From: Sphagnum compactum
Lineage: Eukaryota > Bryophyta > Sphagnopsida > Sphagnales
Direction of reading: 5' to 3'
DNA length: 64,000 nt
Assembly (NCBI GenBank): GCA_965153455.1
Contig: OZ234497.1
Span: 20,453,872 to 20,517,871, forward strand
Under the pieces are notes generated by a model, which searched no databases, was not told the DNA's origin, and saw only the letters and a program-made list of their open reading frames with translations. Of the stretch, positions 13,001-27,230 are shown in pieces. The number at the start of each line of letters is the position of its first letter. Position 1 is the first letter of the stretch. A program made the translations under genes and the position numbers.

Positions 13001-14357
13001 AATTAATTAATCCCACACAAAGTGAACACGAATGAAATCAACCAACAAAATAGCCAATGGATTTGACAAAGATTATGTATTACAAAATGAAGTGATAAAA
13101 CAAATATAAGTGGATGGTATTCAACTTCATCCATATATGGAAGAAGTGAATATGAATTTTTGTACTTGACATTTTATAGCATTGATGATGTGATGAAAAT
13201 TTTCAAATTATTAGTGGATTTTTTGGATGTTCACGGATGATGTACATGTAGACCAATACCCAAATGAGTTGTAAGACAAATAGGTAGATAAAATACGAGA
13301 AATGGGTTTGCACATTAAAAGAATGGATGATGCAAAATAGACTAAATTCTATGTTTACAAACTATTGGTCATATATATCTATAACATGATAAGTTTACAA
13401 GTTGGATTCAAAAGTGCATAGATATGCCCCCAATTTTGAGGATTAAAATTTCTTTAGGACTCTTGATTATGGTAAAGGCTAAACTAAACTATGATCATTA
13501 ATTTCAACATGGTACATGGTGAAACTTGCCCAACCCACAATAGACCACTCCATTATGGTGGTATACATGACCACTTATAATAATAGCTTATATAAGGTCC
13601 AAGACGTAAACAAGGACAAGTAGTAATTTTGGGTGTTGAATATGACTTGCAAGTTTTCCATACAACAAACAAGCTAGGAATGATAAGCAATTTGTATATC
13701 ATACCCATGATCAAGGGATTCTCAAACTATCAATGAAGGTAAACCATCGGTTCTTTCATTTCAATATATATATATATATAATTTTTCAATTTATTTTTTA
13801 AATTTGGGTTTCGTGCTGCTTCGCACTACAAGTGATGATGATTAAATTATTTTTGTATGGAAATAATAGTTTTTTAAAATTAATTTTGTCTTTTCAAAAT
13901 ATATTTTATAAATTTCACTAGATGTCATTTTGTTTTAATAACATTTTTTTACATTCTTGATTTGCTAAGCAAAATGCCAAACTTTCAAATGCCAACAAAA
14001 GTCTGATTCATTGGAGAACTTCACAATAACATACAAATTTCAATATATATATATGTATATATTTATTTTATTTTATTTTATTTTTAAATTTCAAATACAC
14101 GACGACAACCAGGGGTTCGTCCATTCTGATTTTTTTAAACACCGAAGAATGAAGGGTATCAACAACCATCAAATACCCGCCCAACATGGGTCGGTCTTCA
14201 AATTTAAAAACCAATTAAATGGTTGAACATAAAACATGACTACCAATTAAGTTGAGTACATTCGCTACTGATCAATCTGACCTCTTGACTTGTGTAAATT
14301 GAAGTGAGGATGGGGTCCAGTACTTCTTAGGCTAGTAGGAAGGTCCAATAACAACAA
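10019..14357. other. AT-rich gene-poor region
   Basis: No gene recognised on either strand. A (CA)n run lies at about 10188-10206. C-rich pyrimidine blocks occur at about 10440-10530 and 10850-11100. The rest is AT-rich with stops in all frames and no sequence I can link to a known family. A motif TACCCGCCCAACATGG at 14174-14189 is the reverse of the recurring hAT-like end motif. Confidence 0.5.
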
Positions 14358-14359
14358 CA

Positions 14360-14446
14360 AGCACAATTAAGCAATAATAAGCAATAATAATAACAATATA
14401 TATTATTATTATTATTGTTTATTATTGCTTATTATTGCTTAATTGT
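14360..14446. repeat. Near-perfect palindromic hairpin, about 40-bp arms
   Basis: CACAATTAAGCAATAATAAG is followed by CAATAATAATAACAAT, an AT-only loop, and then the reverse complement ending CTTATTATTGCTTAATTGTG. Transcribed from either strand it would fold into a long hairpin of low GC content. It could be a MITE core or a small-RNA precursor; nothing decides between these. Confidence 0.8.
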
Positions 14447-17400
14447 GTGTTGATTTATTACATAATGTTTGGCTTAGGCTAAACAGACTTCATTAAGTTT
14501 GGTTTGAAAATTTCTGCAATTCAAAGATATGTGCTTGCAGGATTATGTTACCCAGAATTTTTCTCTTCAGAAAGAAAGAAAGAAAGAAAATGTACTTGCA
14601 GTTCTATTGGAAAATTTTCCCCTTAGAAAGATCAAAATTAGTTAGTTAAATTTACATAAGAAAAAGAAAAAATTCCCCAAAAAAAATTTTGTCGGAAAAA
14701 TGACAAAATTCTTTGAAATAAAAACAAACACTAGTTGTAACTATGGTAGAGATTTGTAGATTTTGAAAATGTGTTTACAACGTCTTCTTTGCAAACATTT
14801 CCAAAGTGCATATAGTGTATATATATACCTAATGAAAAATGGTTATCACGTAACGGATCAACATATCGCCCAATCCAAGTGTCATACTTCCCATTGGATA
14901 CTTTCATGCAAATTCTTCCAAAAAACTTCCAAAATGTATCACTTTGCGGTGCTTACATAACAAAGGAATTTGAACACGACGATTTGTTCATAACCCATGG
15001 ACCACTTTCCCTAAACCCATAACCGTAGACCCTAACCTAACTAGGATTCAAGGATTTTGTGAATGGTTATTAGCGAGAGTTTGGTGATGGGTAAAAACCA
15101 CATTCATTCATCTAGAAGATGGATGAAGTTGATTTTATTTTTTTTAAATGTCAATTTGTGAATGCCAGTCTTTCTCTTTCTTCATTAATGTTTTTGAATT
15201 TGAAATAAATACACTCATTTTTGTGGCTTTAAATATAGACTTCATGTACTTTTATATCTTCAGTGTTTTATGAGTGGGCACATACAATTAAGCTAATTAA
15301 GCTAAGTTAAACTAGTAATTAATTTTGGTGTGCAATTTGTGCTTTGGTGCATTACAACATTATCTTTGTTTGTGTTCAAAGCTCTAACTTAAGTGCTTCT
15401 TTACTTAATGCCTGAGATGCAAATCACTTGATCCTTGTAAGGTCTTTGTTTAATCTCCTAATTAGACTCCTAATACCGTATTTTACATCCATAACCTGCC
15501 CAGCACATTACATGGATGCAGCATCATTAGAAATGCATCTGGATATGGATCACTTTTTATCCACACATGGAATGATATATAGGCAGTTCAAGATGTAATA
15601 CATAGCTGGGACGTGGATGTCCAATGAAGAAGAGACACATTGGCAAGACGGCTATGCAAGCTGGTTATGGTGATTTTGGTGAAGAAGCTACCAAAACTTC
15701 CTTCCTTCCAACTTCACATTTTGAAAAAAAAAATTATAAAAATTATATATATATATAAGGATGAAATAGAATTTTTAAATATTTTTAAAAAATTATATAT
15801 ATATAAGGATGAAATAGAATAAATCTTCGATTCTTAAATTTTGGCTACCATGGTCTCCAACATAAGAATTTTTTTTTTAAATAATTTTTTTTAAGCACTT
15901 GACAGCCTACTTTACCTCCAACATCAATAACAACACACACGATAGCCTATCAGAGGCTATTGACTATTGCCTTGCGCAAGCCCTTATTTTGGTCACGCCC
16001 TTACCGCCAGGCATTACTCGACACATTAGAACATCCTAGAAACAACGGTGTTTCGTGCCTAGTTTTCATTTGGAATTTGAAACAATTATATAGCAACAAT
16101 TTGGCAGGCCTCTTTGAATCTCTGGACCTGTTTGTTTTGGTAACTTTTACAAACAAAAAAAGCTGGCCATCTGTAGCAGCTAGGGTTTTTCAGTCTCCCT
16201 TTTTAGGGTTTTTCTTCACAAGAGAAATGATGAAGAATTCATGTGGTGTGGTGTGCTCATTCATGATGATGGACTTTTGTGGATTTTGAATTCCCCACTA
16301 CTACTACAAGTGTTCTTTTTTTGGTGGGAACTTCCTGTACCTACAAGTGATATTTGGCACTTCTTTTCGGCAATTCTTTATCGAATATATTATTTATTTT
16401 AGAAAATAAATTTTTTTTGGCAATTTCAAATTTGATTTTTCAGAATTTCAACAGTTGGAAAAATAGGTAAATAGGACCTTGTAATATTTGCTTATTTGTA
16501 ATAGGCACCCAATGGAGATCACTTTTCAGCGATTTTGACAAATGTCAATAAAATAAATAAATTCTTTTTTTTTTGGCTAAACCTTTTGGCAAATTATTTT
16601 GTGCCGACCATCAGTCATAGATACAATATGTATGGTATGTGTCGTTCATCCATTTAGCAATGAACATGCTAGAGGAGATACATAGTCCAGGTTTTGAGAA
16701 ATTTTAATGATGTGGCATTGACTCATTGGCTCTCTAACCAGGGCAGCTCAGGGTTTTTTTCTTTTCTTTTAATTTTATGATGTATCCAAACTGGCAATCA
16801 TCCATCCACCAGAAGATTGAGCCAAAATTTTGGCTATAGACCAGATATGAAAATAGAAAGTTTAAAGAATTCTTTTAAATTTTGGCTACCTTCTGGAACT
16901 TGTTGTAGAAATCCGTGATGTTTTTCTTTTATAAAAATAAAAAATAAAAAATCTGCTGATCTAGTAGGGCCAGTTTTTTCATGAAAATCATGTGTATGTG
17001 TTGAAATCATATTTTTCAAGTTGAAAACTAGAAAATAATAATAATTTTTTTTAAATCCAATTTTTTTTTAAAAAAAATAGGGGCAGCTATATCCCATACT
17101 AGCATTGCTGTTCTTATCAATTCCAAAAATTAGGTTAAAATTAGGTGGGTCAATAGCTTAAACGGTATAGGTAACAATTAAACAACCTCGACAATTTTTA
17201 TTTTATTTTTGGAAAAACCTTGTGGCTATGATATTGATAACAAACATGTTCACTCTTCAGGTGCAAATTCTTTTTTTTAATTTTAAAAATGATATATAAA
17301 AGACGTATATATATATATATACATATGCTGTGAAAAAATTTGAAATTTGAATGTGAAATTTTATGAAATAATAGGGTTTGGAATTTGAGATTTAACAAGT

Positions 17401-20400
17401 CCCCCACAACCACATTTACCCTCTCCTAACAACCATATAGTAGGGCCTTTGGGGGGATTTTGGGCCCCTCCGTTGGCCTTGGGATGGGACCTAAAATCCA
17501 GAAGGCCGGCCCTATATCCAGAACCTTCCCCAATGTAAAAAGTATGGCAGATTTATTTTCCCTGAGTAAAGTAGAGCAGAAAAAAATGGGGGAAAAAAAT
17601 TTGGGGGAAAAAAAAAATTTGGAAAAAAAGAGACCCTGATTTAGTAGTCTAAGCAAAGGAATATTTTTATTATTTAGAAATAATTTTAAATGAATTTTGG
17701 GGTTTTTTTTAGGTTTTTAATATGGTACCAATGTGGGTGTTGGTTCTCAAGGCCTCATGGCATACATAATGGCTTAACCCTCCTGGCAAGTTCAAACCAG
17801 GAATAGTTAAAAAATGAAGAAATGTTAGGGATGAAAAATTCCCAAAACCAAGTCTAGGTCTCCTAAGCATGTTCCTTAGGTCTAGAACTCCTAAGCAATG
17901 TTCCTTAGGTCTAAAAGCTTAGGCATAGATGTTTGAATAATTGAACACCTAGTGGACCCATTTAGGTTATTTGTTAGGGTCCATTTAGGTTATTTGTTAG
18001 GGTATTTAGGTTAATTTAGGTACTAGTTGTTACTAGTGATATTAAATTATGTAGGTAGGCAAAGTGGTAAAGGTCTACCACCTATGTATTAGGGTTTTCA
18101 TAGGACCAAAATCCTTAAATAAATAAATAAATAAATAAATAATAACCATAATGGATCTCACCTACTCTCTCTGACAGACACAGAAAATAAACTAGTGTCA
18201 GGCCTGACTTGTTAGAAGAACTCTAGTGGACTTGTGATACCCTGGTTGGTAGGTGAGGGAATTAGTGGTAATATTTTTTTTTTAAACTATTATTATTATT
18301 TTTGTTATAATTATTTTGTTTTATTTAATTATTATTTAATTTTTTGGGGGACACAAATGGGAAAAAAAATTCCTCTTTCTTTTATTCTTTTTTTTTTGGG
18401 GTATTGTTTTGAGTAGGCTCAAAAAACCCCATTTGCCCAACTTTCAATTGCTACTGACCCATTCAGGTGGTAGGTTTTGTATAGTCTTAGGAACATGCTT
18501 AGGAAGTCCGGGCAGATTTTCAGGCACTCTTCAATAGCAAAATTGACCCTTTACTTTGGTCATCATGTAAGCCCTCCTTACTCAAGTAAGGTCGGCCTCA
18601 TCTTAGGTCCAAAGTGAGCAATACTAGAACAGGACCCTTACTTTGGTCTTCATGTAAGCCCTTAACTCTAGTAGTAATGCCCTCACCGTAGGGCCTTTTA
18701 CTATACGTCCAATAATTCCCTTACAAAAGTGTGAGAGGATCAAGCACCATATTTTCTTTTTGGCAATTTTTTGTCAGTTTTTTTTTATTTTTTAATTATT
18801 TTATTTTATTTTATTTTATTTTGGTTACAATTCAATTATTGTCCATCATCATCATGATCATGTTATATATTCTTCCAGAATTATATTAGTTAAAAAGAAA
18901 AGACTGAACACTGAACACTGAACACTTTTTTTTTTTAAATTTAAATGTATGACCGAAAACTTTTGGGAAGAGAAGCAAAGACGCCAAAAGTATGTAATCA
19001 ATCAAGTAAAACTCAAATAAATTTGTACGAGCAACTAAAAGTAAGCATCGATTAAATGTTATGAATAAAATAGGCAACCGAAAGTAGACATTTATTAAAA
19101 GTTACCAATAAATCACCTGACATGCAGGGTTTTTTTTAATTAAATTATTTAATAATTTTATTTATAATTTTATTTTAACCAATTTTCTGATGTAGTCAAA
19201 CTGGCAATTGTCCACAAAAAGGTTTAGCCCAATTTGGCTAATAGACCAGTTATGAATATTTTTTTTAATCCTTTATATTATGACCATGCTGGAACTTATT
19301 GTAGGTATTTACCATATAGTGTTGTGTGTGTGTGTGTGCGTATTTGCAAAATCTGCAAATTTATGCTTTTTTCCAACCCATAAAAAAATTAAAAATAATA
19401 ATAAATTAAAAATTTTTAAAAGGTTAAAATGTGAGAATTTGTCAAATAAAAAACCGTGTTGAATCACCATTTCATCCACTAAAACCATCTTGCGGTTACT
19501 TGCTTCTAAATAATAGTTGTTTCATCCAAGAAAGAGGTAGTTAGGATATTCCAAGGGGTAGTAGGGTTTGGGTTTGGAGCTATAGTTTCAATAGCCATAA
19601 AAACTATAATTTGAATGAAATTAATGCATTATGTAAATGTCAAACTAAATTTTCAGGCATGTGAATATACTTTTAAAATAGTGCTTGCCAAAATGATTAG
19701 TAAAGGAAAGGATCAATTTTTGATTGGTCGGGTGACATTTATTGGCCCATCTGATTACATTCAAATGATCGCATTTTACATAATGGGGGTGAGGAAATAC
19801 CATTCACATTATTTTGGATATGATAGACACTAATAGGGACTCATATATCCGACGTGGGTGGTGGATTTAATATTGTAGTCAATTTCACCCATACCCCATA
19901 TTTGGGCTTTTTACAAATGTTTATCACTAATTTTTGTCAATTTGGGAAAAACAAAAAAAACAAACAAAAGCCTGAAACAAAGCCTGCAATATTCCTTTGT
20001 GATAACCTTTTTCTATTTTTTCTCTAGCTAAATTTAGTGATTTGGCTAAAAGAAATTTCAAAATGGCTATTAGATATATTTGTAAAATAAAAGAAATACA
20101 ACATTACTTCCTAGAGTTTGATCATAAAAGTGATGGATGACACTCAAATAATAACAAACAAGGGATGAAACTCAGGTTGTACCACCCATGAAATTCTAAA
20201 TTTCACCCCTGCTTTCATGGGTGCATTTACTATTACTTGCTACTACTATGCATTAGATATCCCCTTCCAACATTTTGTACTCAGATTTAATCAAATTTCC
20301 TCACTTTGTGAAGAACAATGTTTTGAAGTTGAAATAGGAGTTTAGGGATATAAGGAAGGTCCTAAGGAAAAAAGTTTATTTTGCGGATATCTCTAATGTA

Positions 20401-20486
20401 CCTGATTGTTTATCAATCCTCACCCTCAAAACATGAAAAATGAGACAACTTACAACACCTATATAGCGCTCTCATCAGAGCTGGCC
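14447..20486. other. AT-rich gene-poor region with diverged dispersed repeats
   Basis: No gene recognised. Two related copies of a dispersed repeat lie at about 16775-16925 and 19180-19310: both read TGATGTA-CCAAACTGGCAAT, then a GCTATAGACCAG-like segment, then CTGGAACTTGTTGTAG or CTGGAACTTATTGTAG. Short repeats around TTCCTTAGGTCTA lie at about 17850-17930. Open frames of 60-109 codons show no domains. Confidence 0.5.
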
Positions 20487-20670
20487 AATCAAGAGCAAAG
20501 CATTTTTTACAAGCACTAGATCCCGAGTAAAACTTACACTATAGCTCAAAACCCAATTCAGCTCAAACCCAATTCATCAATCAAGAGCAAAGCATTTTTT
20601 ACAAGCACTAGATCCCGAGTAAAACTTACACTATAGCTCAAAACCCAAATTCAGCTCAAACCCAATTCGT
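20487..20670. repeat. 92-bp direct tandem duplication
   Basis: Copies begin AATCAAGAGCAAAGCATTTT at 20487 and 20579 and are nearly identical across the full 92 bp (one inserted A near the end of the second). The high identity indicates a recent duplication. No coding role is evident. Confidence 0.85.
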
Positions 20671-21966
20671 CAGTGCGGCATTAAAAAGGTTGAACTTCAT
20701 CCAAAAAACATAGTGTACACCATCACAAATGGAACTGCCTCTTTTGTAAGGGAGAAAGGTACATTAAAACGGTACCTTGCTAAGGAGAAGAGGAGGTACA
20801 AGTATATGGATGAACTTTCACTAGTTTGTTTTGAAAAAAAAACCTCCAACAAACACAATTGTCAAACTAAATTTATTTCCCAATGGAGACTTTTACCGCA
20901 TTAAAATCATCATAAATGAGAAATTTGTGCAACTAAAACTTCCCCATGACTTTGGTTCTCAAGAAAAATCCAATAACCCACTCACGAAACCAAAACCACC
21001 AGCTCTTTCATGAAAGCTGGCCACATTTCTGAGGTTTCTTGAATGACTGGAACTGGCACTTACACGATTCTGCGTTTTTTTTCTTTCAAAGACCAGAATC
21101 AGCAGTTCTTTCTGATGATTCTGAAATCCTCTAAAAACTGGAACCAGAGGTTACTAACAACCGCAAATACCCACTCAACGCTCATGTCACAGTGGGCTTC
21201 TTGCCATTCTCCCATTGTATTTGCAAATACAATGTGGCTTTTTTGCCAACTATATATCCTTATTTTCCAATCTTCAAACATCTGCCTTTGGCAGGGTAAT
21301 GGCCATATTGCTTTTTTCTAATGGCTTTTTTTAAAACCCAATTAGATTTTTTAAATGAATTTAACTTTTAACACACCTTAAACCTGAAATATATGTGGTT
21401 CAGGCACTCATAGCTTATGGCTCCGATATGAACTTTAAAAAACGCCACTAAAAATGCTTCCAAAAATCAACCAAAAGATTCAAAAATCTAGATGGGCATC
21501 ATACTCAAAAGCACACAAAACTGATTATCTAAATGAAAGATACCCAAATTGGGGAAAAAAAAATTACCTATGGAAAAATATATCACAATATAAAGCATTA
21601 GGACCTGCATTAGGACCTGCATTAGGACCTGCAAAAGTAAGGCGCTCAAGCTAAGGAAGTAATAAAAAACCCATGGAGAGATAGATTGCAGTCATTTCAA
21701 AGACAAAAAAATTCATGCAAGAATATGAAGACTACGTAATAGAAGTTAGTTGCATGGTTAGCAACATGTGGGTCATCATTGTTTTTTCACTCTGATGATC
21801 GTTTTTTTGGGGGAAGTTTCATGAAGAAAAATGTTAAAACAAGCTTAAATATTTCAGAATAAAACCCCCCAGGTTTTGAGGAAATCCACAAACTTCTTGT
21901 TCCAAATTGTCAGTTGTGAATATTACCTGTGATATGTGTGTGCATCAACTTTTGAATGATGGAGCT
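20671..21966. other. Spacer downstream of sucrose synthase
   Basis: No gene recognised. The last few hundred bases before 21967 probably hold the sucrose synthase 3' UTR, which runs toward lower coordinates. The word ATTAGGACCTGC is repeated three times at about 21598-21633. Confidence 0.45.
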
Positions 21967-24900
21967 CTATAGTTTCTTCTTCTCTTCTTGCACAGATCCA
22001 TCTTCATCACTTGCTATTGGCACCGTCTTGGCCTGAAAAACCAGAGACAGACATTCTTCTCATCAGATGTGGGTGTGTAAACCTACTACTTACTTATTGA
22101 GCACAATAAGATAGAAGTAGAAAAAATGAAGACAAAGGGGGAATATTCTATCCTTGTTATATATCGTGGAAGAGAAATAGGAGAAAAAAAATTATATCTT
22201 TTCTCACAGAATGTAAAATCGTTTTACCAGTTCCCGGAACTTCAGAATGTAGAACATTTCAAGGTAACGTCGGGTCTCTCGTCTACCAAGCTTGGATACA
22301 TATTTCCAGAAGCTATAGACACGTGACAGCATCAATAGACGCTCAGCGTAGATCTTCCATGTATACCTTTCACAACCCATCAACTCTCTTTTGTCAATAT
22401 CAACAAGCCAGAAATCAGCCAACATGTCGACCTTTCCACAGGAATAAGAAAAATTGTTATAGAAAAAATTGTGTCAATTTGTGATGATAGTTAAAAGTCC
22501 TTTTGAGACCTCCTGACTTGGGTTGGGAGTTTCTTTCACTGACCTACTATAGATTCGTTGAAGGCCTGCATTTGAGACAGTCATCCAGTAGTCTCCCTCT
22601 TGATTGCAGCGCTCAAAGAAGTTCACCATGATTTCACTGGCCTTCTCAGGGTGAAATGGGTCAATGTGGAATCCCGAAAGACCATTTTCTATAATCTCAG
22701 CAGGTCCGCCATGGCAGGTGGCAAATGAGGGTAGGCCACATGTCATAGCCTCAATCACAGTCAATCCAAAGCCCTCATACAGTGCTGGTTGAACAAACGC
22801 ACCATGAGAATCTGCAATGTATCGATACAGTTCTCCATTCCGGACCTTGTCAGTCTGTGCACAGATCCATCGGAACTCACCATGGAGATCAAACTCATTC
22901 ATCAGGTTGTGCATCGTCTCGATCTCTGAGATCTCTTCCCGGTCCTTTGATTTGCTCTGGTCAATATTACCAGCTACCACCACCAGGTTCACCAACTCTC
23001 TCAGCCTTGAGTTCTTGGCAAAGAGCTCCACCAGACCTGTGATGTTCTTCACCTTGTCTAGTCGTGCCATTGAAAAGAGGATAGGCTTTGATCGGTCTTT
23101 TATCGTACCACTGCACAAAAACATGGTCAACAATCAGAAAAAGAGAAGTTCTGACAGTGCAAAACCATGCCTGAGAGGACCCATCCCTGTCACCATATTG
23201 CATAAGTTAGCATTGTAGCAATAGTTGCAGATCTGCAACTATGATGAGCTCATAAATAGGTCAAGGAAAGAAGATCCAGGGATGAAGACAAACATGTGCT
23301 GAGAAGTTTGTGCAGGGTTGAACAAAAGTTCTTCTATGGACTCATGAATGTGGGTGAGGCGTCGCTCCTTATCGGTGAAGGGAAAATAGACACTCTGATC
23401 AGCACCTGGTGACACAATATTGAATTTGGGGTCAAAAACATCAATACCATCCACCACCCTGTACAATCCCGGAAGAGAAAATGCAACATGGCTCTCGTAC
23501 TGTCCCACTGTCTCCGCACTGCACACATTATTCAACACAAGAAAAAAACAAACCAGATCCACCAACTTGTTACAATCCTCTTGAGTGCAACTCACTGTAT
23601 TTGATCTGTTAACAATAGAATAACAGAAGTAAATCTTTCGTCCAAGATGCTCAGTTTAGTTTGAGGCTAGCTGATGACCCACAATCCATTTGCTTACCAG
23701 GATACAGAGACTCATAGTATCAGACGTAAAGCTGCAAAACCAGCATCTCTATACTAGCAAGTTCTTTGAAGCAAAGTTTGGAAACTAGGTTTAAGTCTCT
23801 TGGGGTTGTCAAATACCTGCCAGCAATTTCTTGATATGTGCTGGTGATGATGAAATCGGCATGGTTCATGGCAATGAGATCTGCTGTGAACTGGCATGAA
23901 AAATGGTACTTCTCCTCAAACTTTTGCCAATAGATATCCGAATCCGGATATTTTGTCTTCTCCAATGCATGTGCAATATTACACTGGAACAACACAAACA
24001 ACCGAGATGCTTCATTCAATCATCAAAACTGTGGCATGATCATAAGCTCCTGAATTTGCATATGGGGATGTTTAAGGGGTAATATACCACCACCACCAGC
24101 TAAGGAGGTAGCAAGATATAGTGACAGCAATTGAGAGCATAAAACCAAGGAGGAATAGGAAAAAAAAAACCTGTGTGACACCCAGTCGGTGAGAAAGCAA
24201 TGAGGCTACCAGATTTCCATCTGTGTAATTTCCAATTATGAGATCAGGTTCCCCTGTCAATTCAGTACTCAATTCTCTCGCCACATCCTGCAAGTGAAAG
24301 TAGTACACTCTTATAAAGTCACATTTGCAAAAGAGCCACTGGATTCATTTGTCAGAGACTGACTGACTGACCAAAAATGTATAAAACTGCAGTACAGCTG
24401 TGCTGATACTGTTTGTTTGATCTTGCCAAGGATAGTTTTGACTGACCACAACAAACTGTTCGAGGAAAGGGTAGACATCAAATCTTGAAACCCAGTTGCG
24501 CAAAACACGGCCTTCGTGGCGGAAAGGAACACGGAGTATGAAAGAGTGCTTGGTCCCAATGATCTTCTCCACCCGCTGATTACAAGTCGTGCCATGGGCA
24601 TTTGGTATCAGACGGGTTACCTGCAAAACACTCCGCCACTTTTTAAATCTACAAACTCTTCTGTCCTCAGAATCCCTTTTTCTCTCTCTCTGGTTTTGCA
24701 ACTGCAAAAATGGAAGGAACAAACAATCACCCAAATTCTGTCAGTCGATCTTCTTTACTGACTGACTGACTACCATCTAATTACCAACTCAGTGTTTGAA
24801 AATGGCTGGATCTATTCAACAACAGTGCACAAGCTTACCACAACAATTTGAGGTTTTATGGCAAGACCTTGTTGACGAATGTTTTCAAGCATCTCACATT

Positions 24901-27230
24901 CCATCGCCCGCACTTGATCCAAAATATATACAACCTGCAACCACCAACTGCAAGTGAAAAAAAAATCATACTGTCATCTTCACCTCACTTGCTCACATTT
25001 GTGGTTTGTTTCTGGGAGTTGATTGTACAGGGGGGCTCATTGTCGTCATCATCTGCATTGCAAGTACAGTGCAGAGATTCTTCATGATGATTTGCAATTG
25101 ACAGTTTTGGAAAAGATGTTTTACCTGGCCACCAGTGTCAGGCATGCCTAGAACACCTTCCTGTCCAAAGTAACCATGCGGTGACATTATCACGACACTG
25201 AACAGCAGTGGCATTCTTGCCAAAAACTTCTCAAGAGTTTCTGGGTCTGGGGCTTGAACAAGATCAAGCAACATATGAATGCTTTCAAGCACCCGACCTG
25301 CAGTGTTGCCCCATCCTTTCTCCAAACCCAGCTCCCGCAACCTTTACACTTGCAGCAAGATGGATTTTTGGGTGTTTTCTTTCAGACATCATTTCTCTTT
25401 CTTCTAGTCCAAAATCAAATGACCATTACCCTTATACTCTTTATCATTATTGTGCAAGATCTCAACTTTTTGGCAAATGGAAATCCATAAGGAAACAAAG
25501 AAGCATGTCATACTTCAGCTCAAAGTCAGAATATGGGGTGTCCTTTGGAAGCTTCGTCAGAATATCTTCTGTTTTCATTAGGACTGGTCGGAGCTTGCTC
25601 AAACTTGGAATCCGCTCATTGAGCATCAAAGTCTGCATCAAAGTGTTTTACTTCAGTCCTTTTACTCACAGGACATGAAAGAGAAATTTACATATTTATT
25701 TGCAAAAGAAGCTGATGAGCTTGTCATAAATTATAGTTTGATGTTAAACAGGGGAAGGAAATTGGGTCATGCCTGAGCGAGAATACCCTACCTCTCCTCC
25801 GTATGTATGGAGTTGCAGGAACTCGAAGAGTGGATCAATGCTTTCAGGGTCCCGAAACAACCGTGACGAAAGGTGACGATTCAGAAACTGCACCCCATTG
25901 CCAATTGACTTAGGTCTTGTCATGCGTGGGAAATCTGCATTGAATGGCTCAAAATCCAATTCGAGAACAAATGGATCTGGATTCCTGCACAACATTTTAC
26001 ACCCCAAATCCAGATTAAAAAAAAGGCAAAAAAATCAGTGCCACCAGTAGTAGTAGCAGTACACATAAACAAACAAACATACATTAGTTCCTTCCGTGAC
26101 ACTTGCAAATAGATACTCACTGGAAAACAGTAGTTTTGTCTTCTTTTGGAAAACAGGCAGACACTCAAGAGCTCTTTGCAAGAGCATAGTTTTTATGGTG
26201 TGGTCTAACTTTGCAGGAAGAGAGAGAGTATGGGCATTTACTCTGCACCATTCAATAAGCGTTCTTTGAATGCAAGATACTCGGACACAGTGAGCAGTTC
26301 CACATTCAGCTCATCGACGTTGATCACCAAATGCTCCCATACCCCTGGTCTTGGACGCACAGCTAATCCTACCCATGGTGGAAAAACAACAACCTCCTGC
26401 ATGTTTTGCACACAATTAAACACACCATGTATGCTTATTATATTCTTCTACTGTGAGCAAGCAACAGCATCATTGCAAGCATCATCACAAAGACAGAGAC
26501 ATGCAGATTTAGTATGTGGGTTGCTGGCTAGATCACAAGATCATCAAAAGGCCGACTCCAGACAGTATTGGAAAAGGAACTGTGCCTTTCAGCAATCCAC
26601 ATCAAATCTAACTTCACTCCAGGATGAAAGAAAGAGGAAGGTGAATGGCAAACAATACCTACCTGTGTGCATTGGAATACCCAAGCAAGAGGACCCCCAC
26701 TGACAGCTCCTCCACACTCATTTGTGGCACCATCTAGATGATCTGACAACTGGTGAGGTTGGAGAATTGACTTCCCATGCGCCACCAACCTGAATATGGA
26801 GAAAGTTCTATCAAGATGCCATGGAAAAACAAAGGTTTCTGAATTTCAGACCACTCCTAGCTACCTTTGCAAGCTCGTGCTCTTTAGTCATAGAGGTCTT
26901 CTTCAAGAGAAACGAGAGAGGATTTCCTCTGATTGTTAGATGGGCTGTAAGGAGAGAGACAAGGACAAATTGCTCTCTCTCTCTCTTTGTGCCAATTTGT
27001 GCTGCCACTTTCTGTTTTGTTTTTTGATGGGGGTTTTTGTTGCAATCAAAGGAGACGTCTCTGTTCTTGGAGTGAAAATGCAGGATTTGGTGCAAACTTG
27101 GAAGAGAAGAAGGTTGGGTTTACCTTGAGAGGAGACCCAGGACAGGATTTCTTTCTTGCTTCAGCACATCCTGCATTCTCTCTTTGGTGCTTGTGGTGCG
27201 TAAGAGCCTTGCCTTGGCCAACTTGTCCAT
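21967..27230 (-). CDS. SUS: Sucrose synthase, 14 coding exons, 822 residues
   Basis: Cytosolic or membrane-associated enzyme catalysing sucrose + UDP to UDP-glucose + fructose, supplying cellulose, callose and starch synthesis. Coding exons (minus): 27230-27124, 26789-26663, 26396-26242, 25984-25792, 25632-25514, 25341-25125, 24934-24839, 24620-24447, 24287-24171, 23983-23817, 23518-23294, 23110-22544, 22366-22228, 22032-21967. All junctions are GT-AG and keep frame. The N-terminal regulatory part carries LLRTTS, a CDPK-type site with Ser14. The GT-B glycosyltransferase half shows MARLDKVKN (Arg582, Lys587) and the E-x7-E motif EGFGLTVIE (Glu678, Glu686). The usual Ala after the first Glu is Gly here. 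The C-terminus is [15 protein letters not shown] and a KKKL end. Length fits the family (about 805-830), so the gene looks intact. The ATG was chosen because the alignable N-terminus starts there; an acceptor-like CAG just upstream suggests a leader intron. Confidence 0.97.

Noticed and set aside
15960-16289. 109-codon frame in the gene-poor region
   Set aside because: Starts at TTG rather than ATG, is AT-biased like its surroundings, and has no domain.
22782-23218. Plus-strand frames of 86-133 codons opposite sucrose synthase
   Set aside because: They are antisense to the large conserved exon 12 and match nothing; they arise from its codon composition.
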